The notes below the pieces were generated by a model, which saw only the letters and a list, made by a program, of their open reading frames with translations, made no database searches and had not been told where the DNA came from. DNA of 64,000 nt from Chryseobacterium contaminans (lineage in GTDB: Bacteria > Bacteroidota > Bacteroidia > Flavobacteriales > Weeksellaceae). Positions 40,233 to 49,141 of this stretch are shown one piece after another. Within the stretch, counting starts at the first letter, position 1, and every line of letters begins with the position of its first letter. The position numbers and the translations under genes were made by a program. The DNA lies in assembly GCF_001684955.1 (NCBI RefSeq), contig NZ_MAYF01000312.1, positions 26,074 through 90,073 of the forward strand. Reading direction: 5' to 3'.

Positions 40233-40371
40233 ATGAAAAATTTCTTTGAAAGTCCTTTTAAAGGCCAAATCATAAAAGACCATATTCAGAAATCCTAATA
40301 TTATTGCCGGGAAATATTCTTATTACTCCGGATACTACCACGGGCATTCTTTTGACGATTGTACTCGTTAT
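40233..40371 (+). pseudogene. 5' fragment of a CatB/Vat-type xenobiotic acetyltransferase gene
   Basis: Reads [20 protein letters not shown], then, after a frameshift at about 40291, [21 protein letters not shown] followed by CTRY. This is the characteristic N-terminus of CatB-type hexapeptide-repeat acetyltransferases, which inactivate chloramphenicol or streptogramin A. The fragment stops at about residue 45 and the rest of the gene is absent. It is a relic of a cargo or core gene cut by a deletion or insertion. Confidence 0.75.
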
Positions 40372-40382
40372 CAAGTTTTACA

Positions 40383-40490
40383 ACCTTGTTTCATTGGAAT
40401 AATGACGGTACATTAAAAAATACCAAAATCGGCAAAAGAGTGTATTACTCAAAAGATGAAGTATTTTCAAAACTGAAACAAGCATCTTAA
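40383..40490 (+). pseudogene. 3' fragment of a helix-turn-helix/excisionase-like gene
   Basis: An open stretch [11 protein letters not shown]...KIGKRVYYSKDEV...LKQAS ending at a stop. The pattern W-x3-G-x-L-x5-KIGKRVYY-x3-EV is the C-terminal half of the small MerR/HTH_17-type DNA-binding proteins common on Bacteroidetes mobile elements (excisionase-like). The N-terminal helices are missing; the fragment is joined within about 12 bases to the acetyltransferase relic. Confidence 0.6.
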
Positions 40491-40623
40491 AACAACTTTA
40501 TGGGGAAATTCTAGACAACCCCAAATCATTTCTTAACTATTTACCACGCTTTTAATATTTAATCAAAGCACACTTAGAGTATTGTGTGGGTATCTCTTGT
40601 GTCAAATTTAAAATATCAACGTC

Positions 40624-41460
40624 ATGTCAAATACAATTCAATTATTCGGTCAAAATTATAATGTTAACAATACTTATGCAGGTTTAACAACAATTTTAGA
40701 ACTACAAAATTATTTAACAATTTCAGATCCAGAGGGATATAGTCTATTAAAAAGTGATATCGCAAAAAACGGAATCCACGATCCAGTTTTATTTACTACG
40801 GTTAATAATATAAAATTGGTTATTGATGGGCATGTAAGATTGCAAACATGTATTGAATTAGAAATACCGAATGTTCCTGCGAAAGAAATCAAAGAAAATT
40901 TCCAAACTCTTTCTGATGTTCAGTTTTGGATGATAAAAAACCAATGTCAAAGAAGGAATCTTACACAAATACAAAAGCTACAGCTTGCATTTTTGCATGA
41001 GGAAACAATACAACAAATTGCAAAAGTTAATCTTATTGATGCAGGTAAGGGCAATAACATAGAAAAACCAGTAGATACACTTTTAGAAATAGCAAAAATT
41101 GCCAATGTTGGTAGAACAACTGTTTCAAGATATAAAAAGGTTCTTAATAGTGGTTTGGAGGATATTATCAAAAGAATGTTGCTAGAGGAATTGAGTATTA
41201 CCTCTGCGTATAATTTAGTTCAGAAAAAAACAAAGGATGTACAAATTAATTTAGATCAAGAAATAGCCACGCTACAGACAGAAACGCTACAATCTGAAAC
41301 ACCCGTGTTGAAGTTTGTGCGGGATTATAATGAAGCTAAAAATCTTTTAAATACCAATGAATTTGAATGCCTGATCATGACAAAAGACGAGGGTAAAGTT
41401 AAAGATTTTGCTTCTCAACAGCCTAATGTTAAATATGCTGTATTTATATTCGAAGATTAA
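40624..41460 (+). CDS. ParB-like nuclease-domain DNA-binding protein
   Basis: A 278-residue soluble protein. Residues 35-90 form a ParB/Srx-like domain with the signature VIDGHVRLQTCIEL. Residues 100-200 are helical, with an HTH candidate at IAKIANVGRTTVSRYKKVL. The C-terminal 80 residues have an acidic, unassigned domain. No ParA partner is present, so classical partitioning is unlikely. Proteins like this on mobile elements act as regulators or replication/partition accessories. It is the first intact island gene, followed by a hairpin and the Rep-like gene. Confidence 0.7.
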   Translation: MSNTIQLFGQNYNVNNTYAGLTTILELQNYLTISDPEGYSLLKSDIAKNGIHDPVLFTTVNNIKLVIDGHVRLQTCIELEIPNVPAKEIKENFQTLSDVQFWMIKNQCQRRNLTQIQKLQLAFLHEETIQQIAKVNLIDAGKGNNIEKPVDTLLEIAKIANVGRTTVSRYKKVLNSGLEDIIKRMLLEELSITSAYNLVQKKTKDVQINLDQEIATLQTETLQSETPVLKFVRDYNEAKNLLNTNEFECLIMTKDEGKVKDFASQQPNVKYAVFIFED

Positions 41461-41461
41461 A

Positions 41462-41483
41462 CCTTGTACACAAAGATACAAGG
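41462..41483 (+). repeat. Palindrome CCTTGTA-N8-TACAAGG after the ParB-like gene
   Basis: Perfect 7-bp arms just after the ParB-like stop. A related palindrome with ACCTTGT/ACAAGGT arms occurs at 52551-52578 before ardA. It could be a protein operator or a weak terminator; there is no strong T-run after it. Confidence 0.5.
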
Positions 41484-41644
41484 CTTTAGAAAGGCTGAAT
41501 CTTTTTACTACTGCACGCTACAACCCTGCGTACGCACACGCAATTACGCAAAAATCAACTAAAAATCTTTTTATAACAATAACTCAAAGGCACAGTAAAA
41601 CAGTTGTGATAGTCCTTACCGTGCCTTAATTAAAATACCAAAAT

Positions 41645-42553
41645 ATGATTGACTTTATAAAAGTATACACAAATACAAAAGAACCTTTGGAAAATAGAAT
41701 TAAATACGATTTTCTTGATTGTGAAACAAAATGCTCGTATGATTATTTTAATAAAGATCCGAAATACCCATGTTATAGACGTTTTGAAAATATTGAAGTT
41801 CGAATTACGGAAAAATCAGCATTTGTCAAAAACTCCATACATACCTATTTTAACCTAAAAAACGATTTGGGTACTGGCAACTACACCGATTTTTCTTACG
41901 GCGATATTTTAACCGCTTTACAACAGCTTCAGAAAGATCTGAACGAAGATATTTTGGATTACAAAGTAACTAATCTTGAATTTGGCTTGAACATCCGAAC
42001 CTCTCTAAGTCCTAAGCAAATGCTTGAAAATAACTTTTTGATGTTCAATTTTGACGAATTTAACCAACACGATACCTTTAAAAACAAAGGGTCATACAAA
42101 CAGTATAACCGCAATGAATACTATGTAAAAATGTACGATAAAGGGTTACAGTACAAATTGGATTATCACTTATTGAGGGTGGAAATTAAGATAACCGACA
42201 GTAAGTTATTGAAAAAAAGATTTGGAATCTATACAATTCAGGATATTTATGAGAAAAGTCGACTGGAATTACTGTTTAAATTTCTTCTGGAACGTTTTGA
42301 TGAAATAAATATTATCGACAGTTTCACAACACAGGAAATCCGCGGGGAAGAAAAAAAGTTTTTTGAACTAGGCAAAAGTCCTCATTTTTGGCGGGAAATA
42401 AAAAACAGTAAATCTCGTAGCTACTACTATGATCTAAGAGCAAAGTATATTAATCTACTTGAAAAATACCAATTAGATACTATAAAGCAGGAATTACAGG
42501 ATTTGCTTGTGAGTAAGTTTTGGACTTTAATTAAGGGTGGTTCGGAGGTATAG
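41645..42553 (+). CDS. Replication initiation protein, phage gene II/X-like
   Basis: A 302-residue protein resembling the gene II/X family of filamentous-phage and small-plasmid replication proteins. The most telling stretch is YVKMYDKGLQYKL (about 160-172), then LLRVEIKITDSKLLKK. Cytoplasmic, no membrane segments. Such proteins nick one strand to start rolling-circle replication. I cannot locate the catalytic Tyr with confidence. With the ParB-like gene it suggests an integrated plasmid or phage-satellite backbone. It is convergent with hamB (101 bases apart). Confidence 0.55.
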   Translation: MIDFIKVYTNTKEPLENRIKYDFLDCETKCSYDYFNKDPKYPCYRRFENIEVRITEKSAFVKNSIHTYFNLKNDLGTGNYTDFSYGDILTALQQLQKDLNEDILDYKVTNLEFGLNIRTSLSPKQMLENNFLMFNFDEFNQHDTFKNKGSYKQYNRNEYYVKMYDKGLQYKLDYHLLRVEIKITDSKLLKKRFGIYTIQDIYEKSRLELLFKFLLERFDEINIIDSFTTQEIRGEEKKFFELGKSPHFWREIKNSKSRSYYYDLRAKYINLLEKYQLDTIKQELQDLLVSKFWTLIKGGSEV

Positions 42554-42653
42554 TTTTGCGTTTTTGAAAGTGATACAGAATGGACAAAATCGGAATATAT
42601 ATTAAGAGTAATTTGTATTTACATAGGTTATCAGTCTATTTATTTTAAAGTAA

Positions 42654-44831
42654 TTATATTTCACTAAGCTTATTTCGTTCATAGGCAATAAACACAGCAT
42701 TATTAAAAAGTTTCTTGTCTTTGATTATTTTAATCACATCATCCTGAGAAATATCTGCTGAAATTAATTTTTCGAGTTTTCGAATTGCTGAGCTTGGCAT
42801 GCCGAATTCATATAAAATAGTTAAATTCTCTCTTAGAAAATCATTTTCTATTAAACTTGCAAAGTAATTGTAATTGCCTGGACGAAGACCTCTTTCTAAA
42901 CAGACGAATTTTTGTAAAGAATCAATTACGGCCAACCATTTGGGAACTTTATATTCAAACCAGTGTTTTAATGTTTGAAAACTTTGTCTAATGGCTTCAT
43001 CTCTTATTTCAGAGTCAGAAAGGTCCTTAAATTTTGGCAATGTCTTTAAATAATCAAAAGTACTCTCCACTAAATTCCAAATACTCTGATTAAAACCGTA
43101 GATTTGAGTTACAGCCACAAGTGCTTTCAAAGTCATTGGTTTTACAGTTTCAGTAGGCTTTAATAAATTCTCCCAGGCTAATGTTAGAACGTAGGTTAAT
43201 TGTTCTTTAGTTGGATATCTATTCCAAGCTATTAAATGATATTTAGTTCTTACGTCATATCTTAATTGGTTAATGATATTCTTTTGTCCAAAAACTTGAA
43301 CACCATTATCCCTGATTATGTTTCTTTCATTTTCAGGGATTTGTCTAATTGCTTTATATTGATCAGATGATTTGTCTATAACTTCTTCATCATCCAAATT
43401 GATTAATATTTCGTCTGAAATAGGATTTTGCTCATAAAAAGGAATATCAATGGTGATCTGTTCATTGGGAGGGACTGGATTGAAATTATACACGGTTCCT
43501 GTATAATGTATCATTAAACGGCCTGCGCGACCTTTAATATTGGAATAATCAAAGTAATCAATTCTTGTATTGGTTCCCTTAGTACTATCAAAAAATACTA
43601 TATTTTTAGCACTCGTATTTACTCCTTCAATAATTGTTGTTGTACAAAACAGATAGTTTAATAAGCCAGTATTAAAATAGTCGATAATTGTTGTTGTTAT
43701 GTGCTTTTGCAATGCACCATCATGGATTCCAATCCTGTATTTTAATAAATCAATCAAACTCCACTCGGGAGATATATTTTCTTTAATCCATTCAATAATA
43801 TCTAAATCTTCATTTTCTTTTTGAATGTTTTTAGAAATCAGATAAGTGTGAAATTTTTTTGAAAGATATCTTACTCTTGCTGGTGATGAACAATAAATGA
43901 TTGACTGCTGGTGTTGGTTTTCCAACAATAAATCAAATAATACTTGTTCTTTATACTCTTTGTATTTCCTAGGCATGTCAAACTTTTCTTTATGTTCGGC
44001 ATAAATATCGACACTTTTTACATCAACCAACGAAGATTTTGTTTTATAAAATATAGCATTAAATTTCTCTTCAAATCCTTCAGATATTCGATCTATATTC
44101 GGCCCAAGTAGATAAAATTTACTATTGTATGTTTTCAAAATATAATGAAGAGCATTATTCAATGAATCAGCTCTTTCGTCGTCTCTCTTTGAACTCAACT
44201 TATAAAATTCATCAACTACTATTAGATCTACATGTTGGAACTCTTTGTATTCATTTACCCTTTCGGCAGTAAAAAGATAGATATTACCTTTTTCTACAGA
44301 TGACTCTTGGGATGTTCTTACAATTAATTTATATTGATCGTATTTTTTTAACTTTCTTCTAGTTTCGTCAAGTAGAGCCAAAGTAGGTTGAATTATTATT
44401 ATATTTTTAAATTTGTTAGATGCTACAAATTCTTCAATTAATAAGCTCTTTCCAAAACTTGTTGGTGCACTAACAATTACATTTTTATCTGTATTTAATA
44501 ACGATAGTAAATGTTTCTGATCTTCATGCAGAAATTTGTTTAAATTATCTGAATAATGATATATTTCTCTAATGAGAGCATCGGTAGAATTCAATTTAAA
44601 GTTCTCCTTTTTTATGTAAGGATAGAATCCAGCAGCTTCAAGTAAATCAGCTAGTATTTGATTCAAACTTGAGTCGAATTTTTCTTTGGATTCAAGAATA
44701 TTGGTTAATAATTTTTGAGCGTTTTCTTTTTCTTCAATTATTAATTCAGAACAACGTTTGTATATCAAAAAAGTTTCTTCAAAATTGAATAGCTCTTTAG
44801 ATGCTATATCAGTTAGTAAATCTTCTATCAT
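42654..44831 (-). CDS. hamB: Hachiman system helicase HamB
   Basis: A 725-residue superfamily 2 helicase. Walker A is SAPTSFGKS at 121-129 and motif II is VVDEFYKL (DEFY at 207-210). A C-terminal RecA-like domain contains FCTTTIIEGVNTSAKN and GRAGRL. The last 250 residues are an all-helical extension. It starts with a 4-base ATGA overlap with hamA, so it is translationally coupled to it. In Hachiman anti-phage systems HamB senses aberrant DNA and controls the HamA nuclease. The assignment rests on the partner DUF1837 gene plus helicase type. Confidence 0.88.
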   Translation of the reverse strand: MIEDLLTDIASKELFNFEETFLIYKRCSELIIEEKENAQKLLTNILESKEKFDSSLNQILADLLEAAGFYPYIKKENFKLNSTDALIREIYHYSDNLNKFLHEDQKHLLSLLNTDKNVIVSAPTSFGKSLLIEEFVASNKFKNIIIIQPTLALLDETRRKLKKYDQYKLIVRTSQESSVEKGNIYLFTAERVNEYKEFQHVDLIVVDEFYKLSSKRDDERADSLNNALHYILKTYNSKFYLLGPNIDRISEGFEEKFNAIFYKTKSSLVDVKSVDIYAEHKEKFDMPRKYKEYKEQVLFDLLLENQHQQSIIYCSSPARVRYLSKKFHTYLISKNIQKENEDLDIIEWIKENISPEWSLIDLLKYRIGIHDGALQKHITTTIIDYFNTGLLNYLFCTTTIIEGVNTSAKNIVFFDSTKGTNTRIDYFDYSNIKGRAGRLMIHYTGTVYNFNPVPPNEQITIDIPFYEQNPISDEILINLDDEEVIDKSSDQYKAIRQIPENERNIIRDNGVQVFGQKNIINQLRYDVRTKYHLIAWNRYPTKEQLTYVLTLAWENLLKPTETVKPMTLKALVAVTQIYGFNQSIWNLVESTFDYLKTLPKFKDLSDSEIRDEAIRQSFQTLKHWFEYKVPKWLAVIDSLQKFVCLERGLRPGNYNYFASLIENDFLRENLTILYEFGMPSSAIRKLEKLISADISQDDVIKIIKDKKLFNNAVFIAYERNKLSEI

Positions 44832-45763
44832 TCTCCTAATTGTTGCATTAATGAAAGTTTTTTATGTAATCCCTTAACAAGCTCTACCTTATTTTGAACT
44901 GGAAATAGAACAAGAATGATGTTAAGTTTTGTTTTTAGTGGATGATTGTTATTCTCATCGAAATATTTTTTGAGTTCTCTCATTTCTTTAATATAATCTT
45001 CAACAAAAGAGTCACTGGCTTCATCAGAATGTAATGTAAATAAATCACAAGTATAAGTACAAAGTAATGGGATATTAATCGATGTCAATTGGTCAACTAG
45101 TTTTGTTGACTTATTCATTAAATCAATCCAGTAGTCTTTTTCGGGAATGTTATCAAAATGCTTCAATTTTTTTGATATAATCAAAAATTCAGAATTTAAA
45201 TAATCACTTTTAAAGTGTTCTTCTATATCAGCAATTAAAGCCCTAATACCAGCTTTACCATCTTTATAAAGTTTTGACTCTCCTAACCAAAGCGTTTTTG
45301 TGTTTGGTTCAATATGAACCGCATCAAATCCATGTACTGCGTGACCAAATGAATCTTTGAAATAGACTTTTGATAATAATGGAATAGTATTATGGAAATC
45401 TCTGAGTAATAAATGAAGAATCAATTCGCCAAATTCACCTCGTCTTAGATATTTGTCCTCAACATCGTCAGCGAGACCTTCTCCATCTTGATAGAGATCT
45501 TTCACTTTTTGAAATGCATCAATCTTATAAATTGATTGGGCTGCTTCAATTAATTTAGATAAAATTTCAGTATTATCAGTGTTTTCGCCCTCATGAAATC
45601 CAAAAGCAAATTCGTGGATCACATGCGTTAATTTTTCAATTAATGGTTTAATCCTATATTGGATCTCACCTGTATCATTAATATCAAATCCGACAAAAAA
45701 TGTACTAAGCTCAGCTTCATTAATTTTTTGCGTAATTATTTTTTGTGAATTAAATGGAGTCAC
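44828..45763 (-). CDS. hamA: Hachiman system nuclease HamA (DUF1837)
   Basis: A 311-residue protein with the DUF1837/HamA C-terminal domain. PD-(D/E)xK-type residues are visible: RRGEFGE (E110, E113), GFDAVH (D147) and LGESKLY (E162-x-K164). In characterised Hachiman systems HamA is a DNA-degrading effector released by HamB, causing abortive defence against phages. All expected acidic and lysine residues are present, so it appears active. It is the first gene of the pair and divergent from the SF1 helicase gene across a 190-base region. Confidence 0.9.
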   Translation of the reverse strand: MTPFNSQKIITQKINEAELSTFFVGFDINDTGEIQYRIKPLIEKLTHVIHEFAFGFHEGENTDNTEILSKLIEAAQSIYKIDAFQKVKDLYQDGEGLADDVEDKYLRRGEFGELILHLLLRDFHNTIPLLSKVYFKDSFGHAVHGFDAVHIEPNTKTLWLGESKLYKDGKAGIRALIADIEEHFKSDYLNSEFLIISKKLKHFDNIPEKDYWIDLMNKSTKLVDQLTSINIPLLCTYTCDLFTLHSDEASDSFVEDYIKEMRELKKYFDENNNHPLKTKLNIILVLFPVQNKVELVKGLHKKLSLMQQLGE

Positions 45764-45900
45764 TGGCTATTAAGTTTTTTTAAATATACAAAACTTTTTT
45801 AATCAATATTTTACGGAAAACCATAAAACCTTATTTGGTATGTAATTTTATAATTTAATTCTTATTTGAGATAATAAGAAAACCTATTGTGTTGGCAAAA

Positions 45901-45932
45901 TTGCATAGTAATATTTTTTTAAGTTAAATTTG
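45901..45932 (+). promoter_or_regulatory. Promoter of the helicase/DUF2290 pair
   Basis: TTG at 45901-45903, a 21-base spacer and TAAATTTG at 45925-45932 fit the Bacteroidetes consensus. The ATG is at 45956. Confidence 0.55.
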
Positions 45933-45955
45933 AATAAATTAAATAGACATTTATT

Positions 45956-48082
45956 ATGAGTAGCTTAACTATTGTTAGAGGAGATTTAACTTCGAAGCCT
46001 GTTGCAGCTAGCCAATTAGCAAACTTTTTTGAACAGTATAAAAATGATTTTGATGGAGTATTGTATATAGGCTATCCAATTATCGGAACCAATAGGGGAA
46101 GTTACCAAATAGATTGTTTAATGGTATTAAAACATCATGGATTAATAACAATTAATTTATTAGAGGGGGATAATGAAGATGTTAATGAATTGTTCAGAGA
46201 TATTCAGGATGAGAATTATGACAAATTAAATGCTAAATTGTTTCTAGATAGTAATCTGACTCATAGAAGAAAGTTAGGTTTTAATATTAATACTGTTACA
46301 TATGCACCTAGAGCTTCAGCAGACATTGTTGATGAAGATTATCATCTTTTTAAAGATTTAGAAAACTTTAAAAATTATATAACTGAACTAACTTGGGACG
46401 AAATTTTTTTTACTCCCCTTTTGTCTGCTGTTCAATCAATTACATCTATTAGGAATGGTAAATCCAGAGAATATGTAATATATGAAGATTCTAGAGGTGG
46501 TAAATTAAAAAAATTAGAGGATTCAATAGCGAATCTTGACAGACAGCAAAGCCGAGCTGTAATAGAAACGGTTGAAGGTGTACAAAGAATTAGAGGTTTA
46601 GCAGGATCAGGTAAGACTATTATTCTAGCTTTAAAAGTTGCTTATTTGCATGTTAAAAATCCTAACTGGAAAATAGCAGTAACTTTTAATACAAGATCAT
46701 TAAAAGAGCAATTTCGCAAACTTATAAATATGTTCGTTATTGAACATAGTAGCTCTGAACCTGATTGGACAAAAATTGATATAATTCACGCTTGGGGAAA
46801 TTCTCGTGAAGAAGGTATTTATTATAATGTATGTAAAGAACATGGTATTAATTATTTAGATTTTAACGATGCAAAAGCGAAAACTTCCATTTATGGTCGT
46901 GAATTTGATTTTGTGTGTAAAACAGCTATAGCTGATATAAGCGTTTTTAAACAAAAATACGATCTGATAGTAGTGGATGAAGCACAGGATTTCTCCAAGG
47001 ATTTTTTAGTTATCTGTTACAATATTTTGAAAGCTCCAAAAAGATTAGTTTATGCCTATGATGAGTTACAATCTCTAAATAAAAAAAGTATGCCAGCTCC
47101 AGAGGAGATTTTTGGCTATGATACTGCAGGAAATCCTATTGTTAGATTAGTTAATGAACCAGGAAAGCCATTGCAAGATATTATTTTGTATAAATGTTAT
47201 CGTAATTCTCGTGAAATTTTAACAAGTGCGCATGCGTTAGGATTTGGTATTTACAGAAAAGATGGCTTAGTTCAGATGTTTGAAAATTCAAAGCTATGGG
47301 AAGATGTAGGTTATAAAGTTGATGAAGGGGTCTTAGCTGATGGTAATGAAGTTACTTTGATAAGAAATGATGAAAGCAGTCCTGATTTTCTTTCTAAACA
47401 TAGTGATGAAGATGATCTAATAATATTTGAAGAATTTAAAAATAATGATGAACAAGTTAATTATGTTGTTTCTGAAATTATTAAAAATATTAAAGAAGAG
47501 GAGTTGCGTTTAGATGATATTATAGTTATTAACCCTGATCCTCTAACTACAAAAAATGTGGTAGGAGAATTTAGATCAAAATTATTTAGCGAAGGCATAA
47601 ACTCAAGTTTGGCAGGGGTTTCAAGTTCTCCTGATATTTTTTATGAAGAAGATACAATCACTTTTACTGGAATATATAGAGCAAAGGGTAATGAGGCAGC
47701 AATGGTTTATGTTATTAATGCACAAGATTGTTATAGTGGTTACGAATTAGCAAAGAAAAGGAATATTTTATTTACCGCTATGACAAGAAGTAAAGCATGG
47801 CTTAGGGTTTGTGGTTATGGTAGTGAAATGAATAAGCTGGTAGAAGAATTTAATGAGGTTAAAGATCTAGGTTTTAAATTAAAATTCGACTATCCTACAG
47901 CAGAAGAAAGAGAAAATATGAATATTGTTAATCGTGATATGACGCTTGACGAAAGAAAGTTGATCCAAGCAAAAGAAAAAAGCCTAAGTGAACTTGCTGA
48001 AAGTTTAAAAAGTGGTAAAATTTATTTGCAAGATTTAGATGCTAACTTATTAGATGAACTAAAAAGGCTTTTAAATGAGTAA
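45956..48082 (+). CDS. SF1 (UvrD-like) helicase with degenerate NERD-like N-terminus
   Basis: A 708-residue protein. The helicase core shows the Q-type motif LDRQQSRAV (194-202), Walker A GLAGSGKT (214-221), motif II DEAQDF (341-346), YRNSREIL and, near the C-terminus, YRAKGNEAAMV and FTAMTRSKAWLRV (motifs V/VI). The first 150 residues resemble a nuclease-related domain (QIDCLMVLKHHG then ITINLLEG). The expected E-x-K is N67-L-L69, so catalytic residues look lost. A charged helical tail ends the protein. It overlaps the DUF2290 gene by 8 bases. The island location beside Hachiman suggests anti-phage function; this is inference. Confidence 0.75.
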   Translation: MSSLTIVRGDLTSKPVAASQLANFFEQYKNDFDGVLYIGYPIIGTNRGSYQIDCLMVLKHHGLITINLLEGDNEDVNELFRDIQDENYDKLNAKLFLDSNLTHRRKLGFNINTVTYAPRASADIVDEDYHLFKDLENFKNYITELTWDEIFFTPLLSAVQSITSIRNGKSREYVIYEDSRGGKLKKLEDSIANLDRQQSRAVIETVEGVQRIRGLAGSGKTIILALKVAYLHVKNPNWKIAVTFNTRSLKEQFRKLINMFVIEHSSSEPDWTKIDIIHAWGNSREEGIYYNVCKEHGINYLDFNDAKAKTSIYGREFDFVCKTAIADISVFKQKYDLIVVDEAQDFSKDFLVICYNILKAPKRLVYAYDELQSLNKKSMPAPEEIFGYDTAGNPIVRLVNEPGKPLQDIILYKCYRNSREILTSAHALGFGIYRKDGLVQMFENSKLWEDVGYKVDEGVLADGNEVTLIRNDESSPDFLSKHSDEDDLIIFEEFKNNDEQVNYVVSEIIKNIKEEELRLDDIIVINPDPLTTKNVVGEFRSKLFSEGINSSLAGVSSSPDIFYEEDTITFTGIYRAKGNEAAMVYVINAQDCYSGYELAKKRNILFTAMTRSKAWLRVCGYGSEMNKLVEEFNEVKDLGFKLKFDYPTAEERENMNIVNRDMTLDERKLIQAKEKSLSELAESLKSGKIYLQDLDANLLDELKRLLNE

Positions 48083-48734
48083 ACAGCAGTTTTTTATTGA
48101 GATAAGTAAGCTTACATCTATTTTAATAGAATTGGGTTTAAGTTCTGAACAGCACTTCCCTTCAGAAGTAGATAATTATTTGTATATATCAGGAAACTTC
48201 GATCATAGTATAGCTCTTAAAAACATTGATTATAAGGAAATTTATAATGTTATGATCGAACAAAAAAATTTTAATTGTAAACTTTTAGATGGTGCTATAA
48301 TTCAACTTATGTATTCTTTCAATGTTAATAACGATTTGATAAAGCACAGGCTATGTTATTTTCCATCTCCATATTTGCTTGCATATGATGAATATTCTGA
48401 GCTGTATGAAGATGATTCTCTTTATTCAGATATGTTAATGAAAAATATATTACCTGTGCCTATAAGATTTGATTACGAATCGGATGTAGAAAAGTTTCAA
48501 GATGTATCTCATCCTTTTAGCCATTTAACCTTGGGACAACATAAAAATTGCAGAATTCCTTTAAGTCAACCTTTAACTCCTTGGTGCTTTGTGTCTTTTA
48601 TAGTACGAAATTTTTATAATAGCCTTTATTCAAAATTTCTAGAGAAATATGGAGAAGTTTACATAAATCATTTTGAAAGGTGTATTACGAAAAACGAGGA
48701 AAATATTCTGCATATGAATTTAAAACAAATATAA
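48075..48734 (+). CDS. DUF2290 domain protein
   Basis: A 219-residue soluble protein matching DUF2290: PVPIRFDYESD near 137, HPFSHLTLGQHKNCRIP near 157-173 and PLTPWCFVSFIVRNFYN near 176-193. The His-rich HPxSHLTLG motif could be a metal or catalytic site, but no activity is known to me. Its start lies inside the end of the helicase gene (8-base overlap), so the two are made together and probably act as a complex. Confidence 0.7.
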   Translation: MSKQQFFIEISKLTSILIELGLSSEQHFPSEVDNYLYISGNFDHSIALKNIDYKEIYNVMIEQKNFNCKLLDGAIIQLMYSFNVNNDLIKHRLCYFPSPYLLAYDEYSELYEDDSLYSDMLMKNILPVPIRFDYESDVEKFQDVSHPFSHLTLGQHKNCRIPLSQPLTPWCFVSFIVRNFYNSLYSKFLEKYGEVYINHFERCITKNEENILHMNLKQI

Positions 48735-48759
48735 TAAAAGGCTAAACTAGAGACTTATA

Positions 48760-49137
48760 TCATTTTATATTAGAGTACCTTGTTCCATTTCCTGCAATAT
48801 TTATAATTTCTAATCTGTTTTTGTTATAAGTGAAAAGATAGAGTTTTCCTTCTTTGCTTCTTAAAAAACAGCTTATTGTTTCTTCCAATTTTCCAAATTG
48901 GTCGCAATGGCTTTTGGGGTCTATTTTAAAAACGTATGACTTCAGAAGTTCAGAATCATTAATGCTAACAGTTTTCTTAGTATTATCAAGTGTAATCTTA
49001 GTCTTTTGAGGTAAAAGTTCAGTTAAGTTATTATTTTCTACGATTTGAACCATATTGTAAGTAAAGGTTTTGATCTGTGCAGAAACGGTTTGTGTAGAAA
49101 AAAATAATATAAATCCTGCAATTATTTTAATTTTCAT
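48760..49137 (-). CDS. Small exported protein of unknown function
   Basis: A 125-residue protein with a clear signal peptide (MKIKIIAGFILFFSTQTVSA, cleavage before QIKTF). The mature part is beta-rich with a Cys pair (SHCDQFG and ISCFLRS) that could form a disulfide in the periplasm. I do not recognise the family. It is 4 bases downstream of the lipoprotein reading frame and convergent with the DUF2290 gene. It is probably co-expressed with the lipoprotein from the structured leader. Confidence 0.6.
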   Translation of the reverse strand: MKIKIIAGFILFFSTQTVSAQIKTFTYNMVQIVENNNLTELLPQKTKITLDNTKKTVSINDSELLKSYVFKIDPKSHCDQFGKLEETISCFLRSKEGKLYLFTYNKNRLEIINIAGNGTRYSNIK

Positions 49138-49141
49138 TATT

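Noticed and set aside
39842..40623. Left attachment site repeating the ssrA 3' end
   Set aside because: I looked for the T-arm/acceptor sequence of tmRNA in this gap on both strands and did not find it.
45956..48734. Gabija system (GajA-GajB)
   Set aside because: The UvrD-like helicase suggested GajB, but there is no OLD-family ATPase/TOPRIM nuclease gene; the partner is DUF2290.
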